From contig PMZI01000013.1 of assembly GCA_003170475.1 (NCBI GenBank), forward strand, positions 34,886 through 98,885: 64,000 bases of DNA, given 5' to 3'. Positions 33,741-42,001 of the stretch are shown one piece after another (the first letter of the stretch is position 1; every line of letters starts with the position of its first letter). The position numbers and the translations under genes are program-made. The notes beneath the pieces are model-generated. The model was not told the origin of the DNA. It saw only the letters and a program-made list of their open reading frames with translations, and searched no databases. The stretch is from Ignavibacteriota bacterium. GTDB taxonomy: Bacteria > Bacteroidota > Ignavibacteria > UBA10030.

Positions 33741-36700
33741 TTAAAGATTCAGCCTCAATCCAACCAACACCTGCATGGGATTCAGGAATATCGGAGCGTC
33801 CCACCAGCCGACCTTGATATGGCCGTCATCAGATTTCCACTGCCCCCATTTATCGCTCCCGCCCTGGAAGGGGAATCGGAGCGATGCTTTGTAGTCATCA
33901 TATTGCGTTCTCAGCATATTGCCGGGAACGAGCCACTTGTTGTTGGTCACGTTCTTGACGGTAACGACGAATTCGAAATTCGTTGGACCTATGCTGAATG
34001 CTTTCGATCCCCGGAAATCGATATTCCAATAGTCCACAACATCGACGTAGATTCGGTTTTTGACGTCGGGTTCCTGCGGATTCCACAGGAGCCGACCGCC
34101 GTACCGCCACTCGAAAAAGAAGTTTAGATAGATGCCATTGAGTACTCTCATCCCCGCGATTTCCGGGCCGAAATCGTACGGAGTGTGGATATTGAGATTC
34201 ATGTTCGCTCGCGGAAGCGGATCCGTCGTTGTAAGATTCGCCGAACGGAGCTCGTCCTTCGCTTCCAGTCGATTCTCGTATACGCGGGCAAGTCCGGACT
34301 GTCCGGCGCTCTGCAGCATATAGTCCAACATTCCGTTGAACGTCACCCAGCTTCCGACCGGCCGCTCGAGGCGCAACTCGACACCGCGGACATCGCTATA
34401 AGCGTCCGGGAAGTATGCGGTGACCATATCGTCATGGTAGTAGTTGATGAACTGGCGGCTGAGCGGCTCGTTGCGGATGTCCTTGTAATACGCCGTGACG
34501 TTAAACAGGAAATCGTTGAAAAACATCTGTTCGTATCCGAATTCGTACGAAACCGTGCGGCCCATGGTGAGGTTTGGTGTCGGTACGGTCACTCCCGCCT
34601 GGTCGACGGTCATGTCGTACATGAATGAAATCGCCGGCCGCTGGTAGAAGTGACCATAGTTGAAATACAGCTTGCTGCTCTCCGTGATCGGGAAGGAGAC
34701 TCCGAGGCGGGGTGAGGCGTAGATCTGCACGCGGTTCTGTGTTCTGGGGAATCCAGGTGGGTTGTCCAGCATATCACGGAACAGCAACCAACGGTCGTAG
34801 CCACCCCATGTGCCACCGAGATTTTGATAGACACTGTTGTACAGCTTTCGATAATCCTCATCGACGGGGATCGATGCGTCGAAGCCCTCTTTCATCGGAT
34901 TGAGGTAATCGACTCGGACGCCTGCGTTCAGGATCATTCCTTCGAATTCAAGCTTGTCCTGCAGGTACAAGCCCATTTCCAACGGGGTGGCCGTGTAGTA
35001 CTGCCACAGGTCAGGAGTGTACGAAATTTGCGACTGCAGCCATGTCCCGGTGTAGACGAAGATTCGCTCGATCCGAGCGGAGAACCCGGCTTCGACCTGG
35101 TGATGCCGCCCGAGTTGAACCGTCAGGTCCCCTTTGAATTGGCCGACGAGCGAATTGGATGAATCGACCCGCTGCAAGCCTCCATAGAGGGCGAACATGT
35201 TTAATGCATCGTACCCGAAGTTCGTTGAGGCATTCGGTGAGCCGAGCGCAGGGCCATTGAGGAATACCTGTGGCGTGCCGTTGGTACCGATGAATGTAAT
35301 GGAATCGGCCGACGTCGGAGTAAAGGAGAATGGTCGCAACCGCTCATCAGTGTAGCCGACCTGGAGATCGAGAGTATAGAACGCGTTTGCGGAAAGCGTG
35401 TGAGTCAGTTTCGCTCCGCCGACAAAATATTGTTGATCATAGTATTGGAGCCGACTCTTGTTGAATATCTGCCAAATATTGTCGCCTGAGAGCAGACTTG
35501 CTTGTCTTGCCACAGAAGAGCCTGTCCCGTTGAGGAAGCCGAAACTGGAGGATTGGTCAACAAGTGCTCCTCCGTAGCTCGTCGTTTGGCCGCCGCTGGC
35601 AGTCTGCACCTTCGCGTAGAGTCCGTTGATCGAAAGCTTAGTATTGTCGCCGAGCTGCGAAGTGAGTTTGAGTTGAGCATTCCAATCGAGATAGTCATTT
35701 CGGGGACCGACGGGGAATGCCAATTGCGAGTCTTCGTATTTGAAACCGAGCAGGAATGTCGTTCGTCCGGCGTAGTCGCCGAAGATGGGGATCTCAGCAC
35801 CGGGCAAGGGGCCTGTGATGCTGCCTTCGAAGAACATGTCGGGTTTGTTAGCAAAATTGTATTGCGGGTGCTGGGCTTTCCAGAGCGCGAGTTTCTGATT
35901 CGAATCGAGGCCTGCCGGCCGTGTGAATCGGCTTGCCCAGCCACGGAAGGCGCGCAGCTCCACCGGTACCGTCGTATCGCCGGTTGGAACGCCGCTGAAG
36001 GCGTACGGGCCGGCAAACACTTTGTAGATCCACGAATCGTCACTCCAGGGATTGGTGCCGAAATACTTTTTCTGCGCCGGGGCAACATCGGCCTTGAGGG
36101 CGAGGGTGTAACGGTCGCGATGACCGTCTTTTGTCACAACATTGAGCAATCCTGATCGGATGCCGCCGTACTTTGCCTGAAAACCTCCGGTGAGGATCTG
36201 GATCTCTTCGATAGTTGTTGAGTTCAACGCCAGGTAGGAGTTTTCCGATCGGGGATCCTGGAGCGATATTCCGTCGATCCGGACATCGGTCTCTCGAATC
36301 GATCCGCCGCGGACGCTAAGTCCATTGCCGTCGGCGCCGCTGACCAGTTGCACGCCCTTCACCCGGCTGACGAATTCATCCAGTCTGTTGACAGGCATTT
36401 GTTCCAATCGGGAGGTCATGATGACTTCCTGAGTACCGGCGACATCGGGCTTGATGGTCTCGCGTCGTGCCGTCACGACGACCCCCTCAATCTCGACCGC
36501 CGAGGTTGTCATTTCAAAGTCGACGGTGATCGTCCGATCCAGGTCGACCCTGACACCCTTCTGGACGACTGGGCCGTATCCGATGACACTCGCTTTCACG
36601 ATGTACGTTCCGGGGGGAATGTTCAAGATGAAGTAGTATCCCGCCGGATCGGTGCCCGCACCCACCGGGTGATCGAAGGGGGCTTCTCTCCCGTCCGAAA

Positions 36701-36878
36701 GAATCAGATGCGTGATCATGATATTGGCCCCCGGTATCGGTTCGCGCGTTTCGCGATCGACCACGCGTCCGCTGATCTTGCCGTTCGCTCCAAGAGCTGT
36801 TGTTGCTGTGAGCACAACGATAAGCGTGAGTAGCGGGAGTACGGAGGAGAGTCTTTGGGCTGAGCTTAAGCGTTTCAT
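33741..36878 (-). CDS. TonB-dependent receptor (cassette A)
   Basis: This 1045-residue outer-membrane receptor has a signal peptide (LLTLIVVLTATTALGA), a carboxypeptidase-regulatory-like beta sandwich (about 35-120, ISGRVVDRETREPIPGANI), a plug domain (about 120-230, with DGISLQDPRSEN and AKYGGIRSGLLNVVTKDG) and a 22-strand-type barrel. This SusC/FecA-like layout imports large substrates with TonB energy. ATG at 36878 starts the signal peptide; the longer frame begins at 36935. No SusD gene is adjacent. It leads a group that contains a GH18 chitinase, an FN3 protein and a PorV-like protein, so chitin-derived oligosaccharide is a plausible substrate (inference). Confidence 0.92.
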   Translation of the reverse strand: MKRLSSAQRLSSVLPLLTLIVVLTATTALGANGKISGRVVDRETREPIPGANIMITHLILSDGREAPFDHPVGAGTDPAGYYFILNIPPGTYIVKASVIGYGPVVQKGVRVDLDRTITVDFEMTTSAVEIEGVVVTARRETIKPDVAGTQEVIMTSRLEQMPVNRLDEFVSRVKGVQLVSGADGNGLSVRGGSIRETDVRIDGISLQDPRSENSYLALNSTTIEEIQILTGGFQAKYGGIRSGLLNVVTKDGHRDRYTLALKADVAPAQKKYFGTNPWSDDSWIYKVFAGPYAFSGVPTGDTTVPVELRAFRGWASRFTRPAGLDSNQKLALWKAQHPQYNFANKPDMFFEGSITGPLPGAEIPIFGDYAGRTTFLLGFKYEDSQLAFPVGPRNDYLDWNAQLKLTSQLGDNTKLSINGLYAKVQTASGGQTTSYGGALVDQSSSFGFLNGTGSSVARQASLLSGDNIWQIFNKSRLQYYDQQYFVGGAKLTHTLSANAFYTLDLQVGYTDERLRPFSFTPTSADSITFIGTNGTPQVFLNGPALGSPNASTNFGYDALNMFALYGGLQRVDSSNSLVGQFKGDLTVQLGRHHQVEAGFSARIERIFVYTGTWLQSQISYTPDLWQYYTATPLEMGLYLQDKLEFEGMILNAGVRVDYLNPMKEGFDASIPVDEDYRKLYNSVYQNLGGTWGGYDRWLLFRDMLDNPPGFPRTQNRVQIYASPRLGVSFPITESSKLYFNYGHFYQRPAISFMYDMTVDQAGVTVPTPNLTMGRTVSYEFGYEQMFFNDFLFNVTAYYKDIRNEPLSRQFINYYHDDMVTAYFPDAYSDVRGVELRLERPVGSWVTFNGMLDYMLQSAGQSGLARVYENRLEAKDELRSANLTTTDPLPRANMNLNIHTPYDFGPEIAGMRVLNGIYLNFFFEWRYGGRLLWNPQEPDVKNRIYVDVVDYWNIDFRGSKAFSIGPTNFEFVVTVKNVTNNKWLVPGNMLRTQYDDYKASLRFPFQGGSDKWGQWKSDDGHIKVGWWDAPIFLNPMQVLVGLRLNL

Positions 36879-36980
36879 ACCAACCCCATGGGTGTTAGGA
36901 TGATTTGGTGCGTGGTCAACTTCGATCTTGTTCATTCAGAATTCGAAATTGGATATTGTTTGAGCGTCGACAATATCCCC

Positions 36981-37008
36981 CCCGCCCGACCGCCAGCGGT
37001 CAGGCGGG
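36981..37008. repeat. GC-rich hairpin upstream of the TonB receptor gene
   Basis: CCCGCC-C-GACCGC (36981-36993) pairs with GCGGTC-A-GGCGGG (36996-37008) with one mismatch and a 2-base loop. Related to the GCCCGCCT repeat at 16216. Position about 100 bases before the receptor start could influence its mRNA. Confidence 0.6.
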
Positions 37009-37014
37009 CGGGAA

Positions 37015-37318
37015 TGATGAATGTCGAACGACGAATATCGAACTACGGATGAAGCGAAGAAGAAAGGGGAGTACGAGGTGAACCAACGCTCGCCTGATTC
37101 CGGCACAGCCTGGTTGAACGGCAAAAGGTGTTCACGGTACCACCTCTAGCATCAGGATGGACATCAGCACGAGCTATGGAGCGCCCATCACTCAACGTGC
37201 TCTTCTCCTTCGGCGATAAATATAGAGAAGGATGGGAGGGATGTCAACAGCAAAAGTTGGGGGCTTTGCCGGAAACGAGAATATCGAACATCGAATAACG
37301 AATGAAAAATGATGAAAG
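37015..37318. repeat. GAATATCGAA-family repeats around the four-helix-bundle gene
   Basis: Copies near 37015-37050 (GAATGTCGAACGACGAATAT) and 37272-37318 (GAATATCGAACATCGAATAA) are related to those at 37846 and 37987. The gap 36879-37345 has no gene that I can support. Confidence 0.6.
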
Positions 37319-37345
37319 CTGGCCAATCGTGGATGCACCTTTGCT

Positions 37346-37735
37346 TCATTTCTCTCTTGCCCGATTGGCTTCGGCGGTTCGAAGGCTCTTCACAAAAATC
37401 GATATTAGCTGGTCGCACTCTGCAACCAGCAAATTGGAGTTGCTCTCATGGCCGCCTGGACTTGTGCGAGCGATTATCTTGATTGCAATACGTGTTTCTC
37501 GAAGTTCCTTGAGAATGATTCTCAACTTGTGGATGAAGTCAGATCGTGATTCAGCACTTTGAGCCTCTCCGTAGTTCAAGGCTGGTGAGGTTCCGCAACG
37601 GATGAGTTGAGATGCAAGATGGCTGCATGATTTCGTGGATTGAATCGCCTCGGCATATCGCACTACACTGACAGCGAAATCTATCAGCCTATCCTCTAGG
37701 TCAAAAGATACCGGCTTCTTGATTTCGAGGGCCAT
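37346..37735 (-). CDS. four-helix-bundle protein (23S rRNA intervening-sequence type)
   Basis: This 129-residue protein matches the small four-helix-bundle family first found in 23S rRNA intervening sequences: FDLEDRLIDFAVSVVRYA, LASQLIRCGTSPALNYGEA, the FIHKLRIILKELRETR core and a final amphipathic helix. Cytosolic, function not established. It stands alone in a nest of GAATATCGAA repeats, a common setting for this family, and may be carried with them. Confidence 0.88.
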   Translation of the reverse strand: MALEIKKPVSFDLEDRLIDFAVSVVRYAEAIQSTKSCSHLASQLIRCGTSPALNYGEAQSAESRSDFIHKLRIILKELRETRIAIKIIARTSPGGHESNSNLLVAECDQLISIFVKSLRTAEANRAREK

Positions 37736-37845
37736 TTTCGCCTCTTGGAAAATGTCTGCGTGAGGCTGAAATTACGAGGGATATTCTGAGGAAGGAAGCG
37801 AATTGTCTTTGCAGAACGACCATGTCCCGGAAGGGAATGAATACT

Positions 37846-37932
37846 GAACATCGAATATCGAATCTTGAATTACGAAGTGTGGTTTCCCACTTCTCCATTC
37901 ATCATTCACTGTTGATTATTCGATATTCTCTT
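37846..37932. repeat. 87-base direct repeat, copy 1
   Basis: This 87-base block is nearly identical to 37987-38073 (spacing 141). It contains an 11-base perfect inverted pair, GAATATCGAAT (37853-37863) and ATTCGATATTC (37918-37928), and a smaller inner hairpin. Not a CRISPR: only two copies, with the terminator as spacer. Confidence 0.85.
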
Positions 37933-37943
37933 CGAGTACATAA

Positions 37944-37978
37944 AAAAGCATCCCGACTTGCGCAGCCGGGATGCTTTT
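37944..37978. terminator. strong bidirectional terminator at the end of cassette B
   Basis: AAAAGCATCCCG (37944-37955) pairs perfectly with CGGGATGCTTTT (37967-37978) around 11 bases. A- and T-runs let it work on both strands. It ends transcription of the cassette B genes, between the two 87-base repeats. Confidence 0.92.
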
Positions 37979-37986
37979 CAAATGTC

Positions 37987-38073
37987 GAACATCGAATATC
38001 GAATCTTGAATTACGACGCGTGGTTTCCCACTTCTCCATTCATCATTCAGTGTTCATTACTCGATATTCTCTT
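37987..38073. repeat. 87-base direct repeat, copy 2
   Basis: Nearly identical to 37846-37932, ending 4 bases before the stop of the T9SS propeller gene. Shares the long and inner inverted repeats. Confidence 0.85.
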
Positions 38074-38077
38074 TACA

Positions 38078-39412
38078 CTACTTCAGCAACATCATCTTGT
38101 TCGTCAGTCTCATGCCGCCAGACGTCAGAACATAGACATATGTGCCGGAAGAAAGCTTCGTCGCATCGAACTTCACGCTATAGGCACCCGGAGCAAGCGT
38201 TTCGTTCACAAGCGTCGAAACCTCACGTCCCATAAGATCGTAGACCTTCAATGTCGTCGCGCCGGACCTGATGATCGAGAAGCTGATCTGCGTTGACGGG
38301 TTGAAGGGGTTCGGATAGTTCTGGGAAAGTGTATAGTCAGTCGGGACGACGCCCTTTACCGGCTCAACGTACGTTGTGCTCTTGGTATAAACCTGTACCC
38401 AAGAAGGCATCGTGCCGTTGAAACATGCCGTGTAGGCCGTGTCACCATTCGCCGTGAAGGCGATGCCGCGAGGCCGAGGATCTGTGCCATACATTGGGAT
38501 CATCGGATCGTACAGCGCAATGCTGTCAACGACCTTTTTCGTGGTGACGTTGAATCCATACCACCTGTAACCAACATACGGAGCATCTGGCATGCCGGAG
38601 GTGATGTTGCCTGAGGTTACCCAGAGGTATCCGGTCTTGGGCTGCCATGTCATTGATTCGATAGCCAACCCTTTCAAAACGGAATCCTTCTTCACATATG
38701 GTCCAAGAGATCCGTTATCAGAGTGGTAGATATACACTAATTTGGTATCGAATCCTGGGACATAAACATCATTACCATCGGATGACACAGCGATGCAGCG
38801 AGCGTAGCCAGCCGTAACATTTAACACGGTTCCAGCGGCGGTGAAGTCGGAATTCAGGATTCCCACTGCGTTTCCAGGAACCACGGGAGCGATGAACACT
38901 TCACCATACTTGTCGGACATCGGAGTGCCAAGCGAACTTGTATAACCTGGGATGGGGGCGAGGTTTCTCACAATCCCTTTTCCCGTCTTGTAATCGATCT
39001 TCCAGATTCTGGCGCTTGGCTTGATTGACAAAATGTTTCCTGTCTGTGCATCCGCCATCAAACCGTATCCACTGCCAGCGAGAGTATCAATCACCGCAAC
39101 TCCCTTTTCGTCCTTGCCCGAGAGAATCTTGATGGGCGAGGCAATGCCTGAATAGAGTGTCCCGTTGGCATTGTACACATTGATCACTCCCACTTTCACA
39201 GTTCCAACACTATCGACGCCAGAAGCATATGCGTACGATTGAATCCATATCTTGCCAGCCGGGTCAACGGCGATTCCGTTGTTGATGCCGCTGGGCCACA
39301 GCTTAATGGTGGTGGTATCGGGGAAATACTTCGCGAACTTCCATTGTGCGTTCGCGCCGACCGAAACGACCAGCACTAAACAAATTGTTAAGAAGAGTAG
39401 CTTTTTCATCAT
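38078..39412 (-). CDS. T9SS-exported beta-propeller protein
   Basis: This 444-residue exported protein has a signal peptide (LLFLTICLVLVVSVGANA), a beta-propeller-like body of YncE/SMP-30 style repeats (GINNGIAVDPAGKIWIQS, CIAVSSDGNDVYVPG, RGIAFTANGDTAYTA), and a T9SS type A C-terminus (about 360-444, LSQNYPNPFNPST). It is predicted to be surface-attached or secreted. Start codon preceded by AGGAGG. It is the last gene of cassette B, ending at the terminator at 37944. Confidence 0.85.
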   Translation of the reverse strand: MMKKLLFLTICLVLVVSVGANAQWKFAKYFPDTTTIKLWPSGINNGIAVDPAGKIWIQSYAYASGVDSVGTVKVGVINVYNANGTLYSGIASPIKILSGKDEKGVAVIDTLAGSGYGLMADAQTGNILSIKPSARIWKIDYKTGKGIVRNLAPIPGYTSSLGTPMSDKYGEVFIAPVVPGNAVGILNSDFTAAGTVLNVTAGYARCIAVSSDGNDVYVPGFDTKLVYIYHSDNGSLGPYVKKDSVLKGLAIESMTWQPKTGYLWVTSGNITSGMPDAPYVGYRWYGFNVTTKKVVDSIALYDPMIPMYGTDPRPRGIAFTANGDTAYTACFNGTMPSWVQVYTKSTTYVEPVKGVVPTDYTLSQNYPNPFNPSTQISFSIIRSGATTLKVYDLMGREVSTLVNETLAPGAYSVKFDATKLSSGTYVYVLTSGGMRLTNKMMLLK

Positions 39413-39560
39413 TGTGCCTCCTATGAGTTAGTGAAATGTGGATCTGTAACTATACTGAAGCAGACAGTTTCTGTTGAATCGAAAAAGAAATCACCTGCCT
39501 TTCGAAGACAGAACGTCTTTGGATTGGGTTCGTTATGTCAAAATCAAAATCTGCAGTTGA

Positions 39561-40769
39561 CTACAGTGTGCTGCCGTAATACGGAGCACTTTTCTTTCCC
39601 CGAATGGTAAACTTCATCAGGATCCCGCTGGTTGAAGTGGCGTACAGATCGTCAGCTGCTCCCCATGCAAATGCTAAGAAAGAGGGACTGTAGATGCTCT
39701 TGTATGCAGAGAACGGAGCGCTAAACGACTTGTTGGGATTGACAACAAGAACCCCATCTGGAGAGTCTGTCCCAATATACAAAATTCCGTCAGAAGAAAA
39801 AGTAATTGCGAGCGGTAAATTGTTCGGGTATGCGGCCCCAAAATCGAAGTAAATTTCAGGGGTTCCCAAGCCGCTTGTTGATATCTGAGCGCGCCAGACC
39901 TTCTCGCCGGCATCCGTTCTGGCGGCAAAATACAGGTATCCACTATAGACCCTCAGCGAATGAACCGCTCCTACAAACGGGAACGGTGTGACCGTCTTGT
40001 CCGATGCGATCCGATAAATATTGGAGTTATTTCCGCCGATCCAGAGGTTTCCGGTTTGGTCAAAATCGATATCGGAAGCGAAAGTGCCTGTCGGCAATGC
40101 CACAAAGAGTGCTGCCGAACTGCCACCGCCCTTTGCAAACGAATAGACGGCTCTGACGTTTCTGGCACCATAGATGAGTCCGCCGGGTCCCATCTTCAGG
40201 CTTGTCCAGGCTGCCACCCCTGCTGTTGCGGGGGCGTAAGCTGATCGCGTGCCGACAGGGACGAATTTCAGGATGCCCGCCTCGGTCCCACTAGACGAGA
40301 AACCGGAATAAAGGTTACCGGCTGCATCCGTGGTGACTGCGGACGCCAATTCGGTGGCGATCAGACCGCCGAATGTGACCACTCCGGCCTTCAGCTTGTA
40401 CAGAGACGTGTTGCTGAATTTGTCTGCGCCGGAGACTGCGACTCTGATGGCAACACTGTCCAAAGCGACCAAAGGCGCCAGAAGTGTGATCTGGCTGGAT
40501 GTCACTTTGAGAAGTGTCGCCGGCGTCGTGTTGAAGTAGACGGTGTTCTCTGCCAGAACGGAAGAGAAGTTCGTCCCTGCGATCACAATCGTGTCCATCC
40601 CGGCAAACGCGGTTCCGGCGGGCGAAACGCTGGTGATCGTCGGCGCGGGATTGCTCGCGGCATTCGGATCATAGAGGCTTCCCGATTTCGGATTGTCGCA
40701 TCCGCTTACGAAGAAGATGACGAGTGCGACGAAACTGAGGAAGGCTATTGTTCGTGGAAAAGTACGCAT
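39561..40769 (-). CDS. TIG/IPT-domain propeller lipoprotein
   Basis: This 402-residue lipoprotein has a lipobox FVSGC (Cys about 24), an IPT/TIG immunoglobulin-like domain (about 42-130, PTITSVSPAGTAFAGMDTIVIAGTNFS) and a beta-propeller-like C-terminal region (TTDAAGNLYSG, DFDQTGNLWIGG, TFSSDGILYIG). Likely anchored in the outer membrane, surface or periplasm side. It sits between the PorV-like gene and the T9SS propeller gene and may help hold the cassette B complex (inference). Confidence 0.8.
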   Translation of the reverse strand: MRTFPRTIAFLSFVALVIFFVSGCDNPKSGSLYDPNAASNPAPTITSVSPAGTAFAGMDTIVIAGTNFSSVLAENTVYFNTTPATLLKVTSSQITLLAPLVALDSVAIRVAVSGADKFSNTSLYKLKAGVVTFGGLIATELASAVTTDAAGNLYSGFSSSGTEAGILKFVPVGTRSAYAPATAGVAAWTSLKMGPGGLIYGARNVRAVYSFAKGGGSSAALFVALPTGTFASDIDFDQTGNLWIGGNNSNIYRIASDKTVTPFPFVGAVHSLRVYSGYLYFAARTDAGEKVWRAQISTSGLGTPEIYFDFGAAYPNNLPLAITFSSDGILYIGTDSPDGVLVVNPNKSFSAPFSAYKSIYSPSFLAFAWGAADDLYATSTSGILMKFTIRGKKSAPYYGSTL

Positions 40770-40795
40770 TGGAATACCTGCTAGAAATTGTCGAT

Positions 40796-40905
40796 TCGTG
40801 ACTGGTTAATTGGTGAATCGTTAATTTGTGATTAGTTAATTTGTGACAAGTTAATTGGTGACCAGTCAACTAATTAACCAATTAACAAATTAACCAGTTA
40901 ACTAA
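40796..40905. repeat. TTAATTNGTGA tandem and inverted repeat cluster
   Basis: About four near-copies of GTTAATTTGTGA/GTTAATTGGTGA lie in a row, followed by inverted versions (TTAACCAATTAAC, AAATTAACCAG), so that the 110 bases fold into a long imperfect hairpin. It lies between the PorV-like and TIG lipoprotein genes of cassette B. Confidence 0.7.
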
Positions 40906-40907
40906 AC

Positions 40908-41969
40908 CTAAAAACCAAACCTCAGCGAGAAGCGCTGGGCGTTGCTGAAGATCCCGAACGGCGTGTAGGCATAGTCCAGACCGAACTGTGTGCCCGCCAT
41001 CGCCAAGTTGAATCCAAGGCCATAGGAAATGCTATGTTCGTCGGCAGGGCCGATATATCCGACGCGGGCCGAGATCATGTGCATGAAAACATATTCTGCG
41101 CCGACTTTGATCTGTTCCGGATAATCCCTCGGGTGTTCAGCGTCGACGGTGATATTCAGAGATTGTGTCTCGCGATCGAATCCGGTCAGATCAAACACGT
41201 TCATCGCAACTCCGAGGCGGAAGGCAAGCGGAAGCTGGAAGCTCTCCTTCTGGTACGTCACTTCACGGGCAAAATTCCTGACGGCCATGCCGATGGTCAG
41301 GCTCTTGAAACCGGTTCGGTACAGCAAGCCGAAATCGAATGCGATCACGTCGAGAGCGTTTTTGTTCGACGCATCAATCGACACGCCTGATACGCTTCCG
41401 GTTGGGTCCAGGATTGGACTGGCCTGAGTCACGCCCACTCCTAAGTCTTGACGCACATACTTCACGTTCGCTCCCACGGAGAACTTGTCGCTCAATGCCC
41501 GCGCGTATCCAAGACCAACTGCATAGGCATTTGGGTGAATGGAGCCGACATCGAGGTAACCCTGCGTGTTGTTCGCAAGGATCGTCGACTGGATCTCGCC
41601 GTAGTCTGAATACTGGAAGGAGAGGCCGATCACACCGTAGTCACCGCTGGCAGGGCTGAATGCGACTGAGGCATACGATTGTTTGATGTCGGCAATCCAG
41701 TTCACCTGCCCGACGGAAATATCGGCAAGCCCGCCGAGACGTGCCATACCGGCAGGATTATAGAACATGGAGGTCGAATTGCCTTCGGAGGCCGTGAACG
41801 CATCTGCGAGCGCAGCTTGTCGCGCGCCCAGACCGACGCTCAGGAATTTCAATCCTGTCTGCGCCAGCTTGGCATCGGTCCGTTCCTGGGTCCTCGACAT
41901 GGATGGAATCAACGTGACCATCATCGCGAGGAGGATGAGGTACTGAGAGAATATTCTGCTCTTACGCAT
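40908..41969 (-). CDS. PorV/PorQ-family outer-membrane protein (cassette B)
   Basis: This 353-residue exported barrel has a signal peptide (ILLAMMVTLIPSMS) and the PorV pattern: TGLKFLSVGLGARQAALADAF, then the STSMFYNPAGMARL motif, ending with an aromatic residue (LRFGF). It is closer to classic PorV than the cassette A copy. It follows the FN3 gene by 32 bases. Predicted to be an outer-membrane shuttle or docking protein for T9SS substrates. Confidence 0.88.
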   Translation of the reverse strand: MRKSRIFSQYLILLAMMVTLIPSMSRTQERTDAKLAQTGLKFLSVGLGARQAALADAFTASEGNSTSMFYNPAGMARLGGLADISVGQVNWIADIKQSYASVAFSPASGDYGVIGLSFQYSDYGEIQSTILANNTQGYLDVGSIHPNAYAVGLGYARALSDKFSVGANVKYVRQDLGVGVTQASPILDPTGSVSGVSIDASNKNALDVIAFDFGLLYRTGFKSLTIGMAVRNFAREVTYQKESFQLPLAFRLGVAMNVFDLTGFDRETQSLNITVDAEHPRDYPEQIKVGAEYVFMHMISARVGYIGPADEHSISYGLGFNLAMAGTQFGLDYAYTPFGIFSNAQRFSLRFGF

Positions 41970-42001
41970 GAGGTGTGCCTATCAAGTGTGTGGTGTGATT
42001 A

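Noticed and set aside
37846-38073. possible CRISPR array
   Set aside because: Only two copies of an 87-base unit with a terminator as spacer; no cas genes.
37822-38235. 137-codon + strand frame across the 87-base repeats
   Set aside because: It translates the repeats themselves and the end of the T9SS gene antisense; it is repetitive and not a protein.
40796-40905. possible CRISPR or phase-variation repeat
   Set aside because: Short, degenerate copies with inverted members and no regular spacers.
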